In this document: positions 60,550 to 64,000 of the stretch, piece by piece
Layout of the letters: the number at the start of each line of letters is the position of its first letter
Numbering within the stretch: position 1 is the stretch's first letter
Source of the DNA: Rebecca billardiae RCC1528
Lineage: Eukaryota; Haptophyta
Assembly (NCBI GenBank): GCA_965240325.2
Contig: OZ251226.1
Location: 3,468,675 to 3,532,674 of the forward strand
Length of the DNA: 64,000 nt
Reading direction: 5' to 3'
Notes under the pieces: model-generated
What the model saw: the letters and a program-made list of their open reading frames with translations, nothing else
Databases searched by the model: none
What the model was told of the DNA's origin: nothing
Position numbers and translations under genes: made by a program

Positions 60550-61020
60550 CCCGCCGCCCGGACTACCGCCTAATCCGGACTACAGGCCACCTGTATCACT
60601 GTATCACTGTATTCGCCTGTATCACTGACGATACGGGGGGCTCCCGTCCCGGCCACGCCGCCGCGCAGCACGCGCCGGCAGCCGCCCGCCCGGACTGCCG
60701 CCACCCGGACTACAGGCCACCCGTATCACTGTATCACTGTATCTGCCTGTATCACTGATACGGGGGGGCTCCTCCCGGCCCGGCGCCGCCGCGCCGCGCC
60801 GCCGTCCACCCGGACTGCCGCCACCCGGACTACAGGCCACCTGTATCACTGTATCACTGTATCTGCCTGTATCACTGATACGGGGAGGCCTCCTCCCGGC
60901 CGCGCCGCCGCGCCGCGCCGCCGTCCACCCGGACTGCCGCCACCCGGACTACAGGCCACCTGTATCACTGTATCACTGTATTTGCCTGTATCACTGATAC
61001 AGGGGGGCTCCTCGGCCGGC
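60550..61020 (+). repeat. ~120-bp subtelomeric satellite, forward block (four units)
   Basis: The key segment CTGTATCACTGTATCACTGT, then ATCTGCCTGTATCACTGATAC and a G-run, recurs at 60591, 60721, 60841 and 60960. In later units it is preceded by CCCGGACTGCCGCCACCCGG and ACTACAGGCCAC. Each unit contains the dyad GTATCAcTGATAC. Confidence 0.92.
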
Positions 61021-61204
61021 TGACGACCGTCGGGCCGCGCAGCGTCGCCCACTGGGCGCGCCGTCCGCCCGCCGCGCCGGATGCCCGGACTGCCGCCGCC
61101 ACCCGCCCCCTGGCTTGGCACCGGATTTCAGAGTCCGGGCGACGGAATTGTCCGCGCCTGAGTCCGGGGCCGGCGGCGGGCGTGCGGAGCCGGCGCGGTG
61201 GCCG
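61021..61204. other. Spacer at the centre of the satellite inverted repeat
   Basis: About 184 bp separating the forward and inverted satellite blocks. It contains CAGAGTCCGGGCGACGG and GAGTCCGGGGCCGG and is not itself a palindrome as far as I can see. Confidence 0.6.
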
Positions 61205-61640
61205 GGACGGGAGCCCCCCGCCGTATCAGTGATACAGGCAGATACAGTGATACAGTGATACAGGTGGCCTGTAGTCCGGGTGGCGGCAGTCCGGGTGGAC
61301 GGCGGCGCGGCGCGGCGGCGCGGCCGGCGGAGGAGCCCGCCCCCGTATCAGTGATACAGGCAGATACAGTGATACAGTGATACAGGTGGCCTGTAGTCCG
61401 GGTGGCGGCAGTCCGGGTGGACGGCGGCGCGGCGCGGCGGCGCGGCCGGGAGGAGCCCCCCCCGTATCAGTGATACAGGCAGATACAGTGATACAGTGAT
61501 ACAGGTGGCCTGTAGAGTGTAGTCCGGGTGGCGGCAGTCCGGGTGGACGGCGGCGCGGCGCGGCGGCGCGGCCGGGAGGAGCCCCCCCGAATCAGTGATA
61601 CAGGCAGATACAGTGATACAGTGATACAGCGGCAGCGGGT
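61205..61640 (-). repeat. ~120-bp satellite, inverted block (four units)
   Basis: The reverse complement of the forward block, with GTATCAGTGATACAGGCAGA cores starting near 61222, 61345 and 61464, and a variant (AATCAGTGATACAGG) at 61590. Flanks GGTGGCCTGTAGTCCGGGTG are retained. The third unit has a GAGTGTA insertion near 61515. Confidence 0.92.
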
Positions 61641-62281
61641 TTCAAAACGGCCGGCGATTCGCGGCCGGGCCCGACGACCCCCACTCTCGCGCGATGGCAA
61701 GGCGCGCGTCTTCGCAGCTCGTGTGGGCGTGAGTGCCGGGCCGCGTCAGGGCGCGCTGGAGCCGTGGCGTGATGGAGACGTGGCGCCCGTGCGCTGTTCT
61801 GCGAGCCGCACCGCGACAGCCAGGCATCGCTGCAGTTGTCGCCACGCACGCTCGCGGCGGCCGCTGACGGCACGTCGCAGCCGCCGCCGGCTGCCGCGCC
61901 AATGACTGACTGGCACGCGCCCTGCGGGCCGAGCGCGCAGGCGAGAGCCGGCACCGTGCCTGCTGGCCGCCGCCGTGTCTGATCACCGCCCGTGCCCTCG
62001 CCGGCAGCGCGCGTGCGGCGCTGCGTATGCTGCGGCGCACAACGGCTCGCCAGCCAGCTCGGCCGTCAGGGCCTCGTGCCGTGTCGCCCCCCGCCCCGCC
62101 CCCCCCGTCTTGCTCACCGTTGACTGATCATCCGCGGCACGCAGGCGAGCCAACTTTACAACCGTCGGGGCCGGGAACTCCCTGTTCAGGCCGCCGCAAT
62201 CGTCCCTGTCCGCGCCCGGACTGCTCAACTCTGCTGCCGCCGGCACTCGCCGGCACACGCCCAGACTCCAGACTGCCACCA
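61641..62281. other. Unique DNA between satellite blocks, nothing recognised
   Basis: About 640 bp, GC-rich, without motif-bearing frames. Confidence 0.35.
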
Positions 62282-62577
62282 CCCGGACTACCAGGCCACC
62301 TGCTGTATCACTGTATCACTGTATCTGCCTGTATCACTGATACGGGGGGCCTCCTTGCCAGCTGCCGCGCCGCGCGCGCCACCGTCCGCTCCCGGACTGC
62401 CGCCATCCGGACCACAGGCCAGGCCCGTGTATCACTGTATCACTGTATCTGCCTGTATCACTGATACGGGGGGCCTCCTTGCCTGACCTTGCCAAGCCGC
62501 CACCGCGCGCGCCGCCGTCCGCTCCCGGACTACCGCCATCCGGACTAAAGCAGGCCTCCTGTATCACTGTATCACTG
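62282..62577 (+). repeat. ~120-bp satellite, second forward block truncated by the telomere
   Basis: Forward units with cores at 62304 and 62431, and a third starting at about 62559 that stops after CTGTATCACTGTATCACTG where telomeric repeats begin. Confidence 0.92.
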
Positions 62578-62885
62578 TAGGGTTAGGGTTAGGGTTAGGG
62601 TTAGGGTTAGGGTTAGGGGTTAGGGGTTAGGGGTTAGGGTTAGGTTAGGGTTAGGGGTTAGGGTTAGGGTTTAGGGGTTAGGGTTAGGGTTAGGGTTAGG
62701 GTTAGGGTTAGGGTTAGGGTTAGGGTTAGGGTTAGGGTTAGGGTTAGGGTTAGGGGTTAGGGGTTAGGGTTAGGGGTTAGGGTTAGGGTTAGGGTTAGGG
62801 TTAGGGTTAGGGTTAGGGTTAGGGTTAGGGATAGGGTTAGGGATTAGGGTTAGGGTTAGGGTTAGGGATTAGGGTTAGGTTAGGG

Positions 62886-62924
<39 letters not shown>

Positions 62925-63049
62925 TAGGTTAGGGTTAGGGTTAGGGTTAGGGGTTAGGGTTAGGGTTAGGGTTAGGGTTAGGGTTAGGGTTAGGGTTAGG
63001 GTTAGGGTTAGGGTTAGGGTTAGGGTTAGGGTTAGGGTTAGGGTTAGGG

Positions 63050-63090
<41 letters not shown>

Positions 63091-63111
63091 GGGTTAGGGT
63101 TAGGGTTAGGG

Positions 63112-63152
<41 letters not shown>

Positions 63153-63377
63153 GGTTAGGGTTAGGGTTAGGGTTAGGGTTAGGGTTAGGGTTAGGGTTAG
63201 GGTTAGGGTTAGGGTTAGGGTTAGGGTTAGGGGTTAGGGTTAGGGGTTAGGGTTAGGGTTAGGGTTAGGGTTAGGGTTAGGGTTAGGGGTTAGGGTTAGG
63301 GTTAGGGTTAGGGTTAGGGTTAGGGTTAGGGTTAGGGTTAGGGTTAGGGTTAGGGTTAGGGTTAGGGTTAGGGTTAG

Positions 63378-63415
<38 letters not shown>

Positions 63416-63654
63416 GGTTAGGGTTAGGGTTAGGGTTAGGGTTAGGGTTAGGGTTGAGGGTTAGGGTTAGGGTTAGGGGTTAGGGTTAGGGTTAGGGTTA
63501 GGGTTAGGGTTAGGGTTAGGGTTAGGGGTTAGGGTTAGGGTTAGGGTTAGGGTTAGGGTTAGGGTTAGGGTTAGGGTTAGGGTTAGGGTTAGGGTTAGGG
63601 TTAGGGTTAGGGTTAGGGTTAGGGTTAGGGTTAGGGTTAGGGTTAGGGTTAGGG

Positions 63655-63695
<41 letters not shown>

Positions 63696-63990
63696 GGTTA
63701 GGGTTAGGGTTTAGGGGTTAGGGGTTAGGGTAGGTTAGGGTTAGGTTAGGTTAGGGTTAGGGTTAGGGTTAGGGTTAGGGTTAGGGTTAGGGGTTAGGGT
63801 TAGGGTTAGGGTTAGGGTTAGGGTTAGGGTTAGGGTTAGGGTTAGGGTTAGGGTTAGGGGTTAGGGTTAGGGTTAGGGTTAGGGGTTAGGGTTAGGGGTT
63901 AGGGTTAGGGTTAGGGTTAGGGGTTAGGGTAGGGTTAGGGTTAGGGTTAGGGTTAGGGTTAGGGTTAGGGTTAGGGTTAGGGTTAGGGTT
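62578..63990 (+). repeat. Telomere, (TTAGGG)n with variant units
   Basis: About 1.4 kb of TTAGGG in the G-rich-to-the-right orientation expected at a right chromosome end. Variants include TTAGGGG, TTTAGGG, TTAGG, GGGATTAGGG (near 62852), AGGGATAGGG (near 62828) and GGGTTGAGGG (near 63453). Confidence 0.97.
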
Positions 63991-64000
63991 GGGTGGACCG
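63991..64000. other. Non-telomeric terminal decamer
   Basis: The window ends GGGTGGACCG rather than in TTAGGG. It may be an adaptor remnant, an assembly artefact, or evidence that sequence continues beyond the array. Confidence 0.6.

Noticed and set aside
60550-62577. CRISPR-like regularly spaced repeats
   Set aside because: Eukaryotic subtelomeric satellite with similar, not unique, intervening sequence and inverted blocks; no cas genes.

Overview
This is a nuclear chromosome end from a photosynthetic, flagellated eukaryote with extremely GC-rich DNA. The evidence is: spliceosomal introns; a TTAGGG telomere at the right end; an intraflagellar transport gene (IFT81); a LOV photoreceptor; and a small protein with a bipartite plastid presequence that has a Phe directly after the predicted signal-peptide cleavage site, as in algae with a secondary red plastid. 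Together with GC-rich introns beginning GTGCGCG, this points to a haptophyte-like or stramenopile-like alga. I lean to a haptophyte, possibly pavlovophyte, but the species is inference.

Layout. Positions 1-55073 are gene-dense: 22 well or moderately supported genes, one small repeat protein and a partial gene at the left edge. In order they are: F-box/RCC1-like (partial, -), CoaD-CoaE-HD fusion (+), DXD glycosyltransferase (-), plastid-targeted Gly/Tyr-rich protein (+), leucine-rich-repeat protein (-), mitochondrial carrier (-), IFT81 (+), EsV-1-7 repeat protein (+), sulfotransferase (+), M1 aminopeptidase (+), membrane-anchored pyroglutamyl peptidase (+), GRF zinc-finger PARP (-), giant WD40/TRP-like channel (+), small duplicated-repeat protein (+), MFS-like transporter (+), mitochondrial cysteine synthase (-), YdcZ-type DMT transporter (+), PAS-LOV protein (-), bestrophin (-), SPFH/band-7 protein (-), Arb2/FAM172-like protein (-), glycosyltransferase-like protein (+), unknown coiled-coil/membrane protein (+) and an XRN-type nuclease (+). 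Many neighbours are divergent with 130-275 bp between start codons, and convergent pairs are separated by AT-rich islands.

Positions 55074-62577 are subtelomeric: no convincing gene, an old diverged duplication, a 90-nt homopurine run, a 31-bp tandem repeat, and a ~120-bp satellite arranged as a large inverted repeat and then again in forward orientation. The satellite is cut directly by about 1.4 kb of TTAGGG repeats (62578-63990). The last ten bases are not telomeric.

The genes are mostly housekeeping or membrane functions with no operon logic. Because of the GC bias, long open frames exist on every strand; genes were chosen by family motifs, and splice sites by reading frame plus homology. 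Initiation codons are first in-frame ATGs; several longer open frames start only at TTG/GTG and were trimmed.
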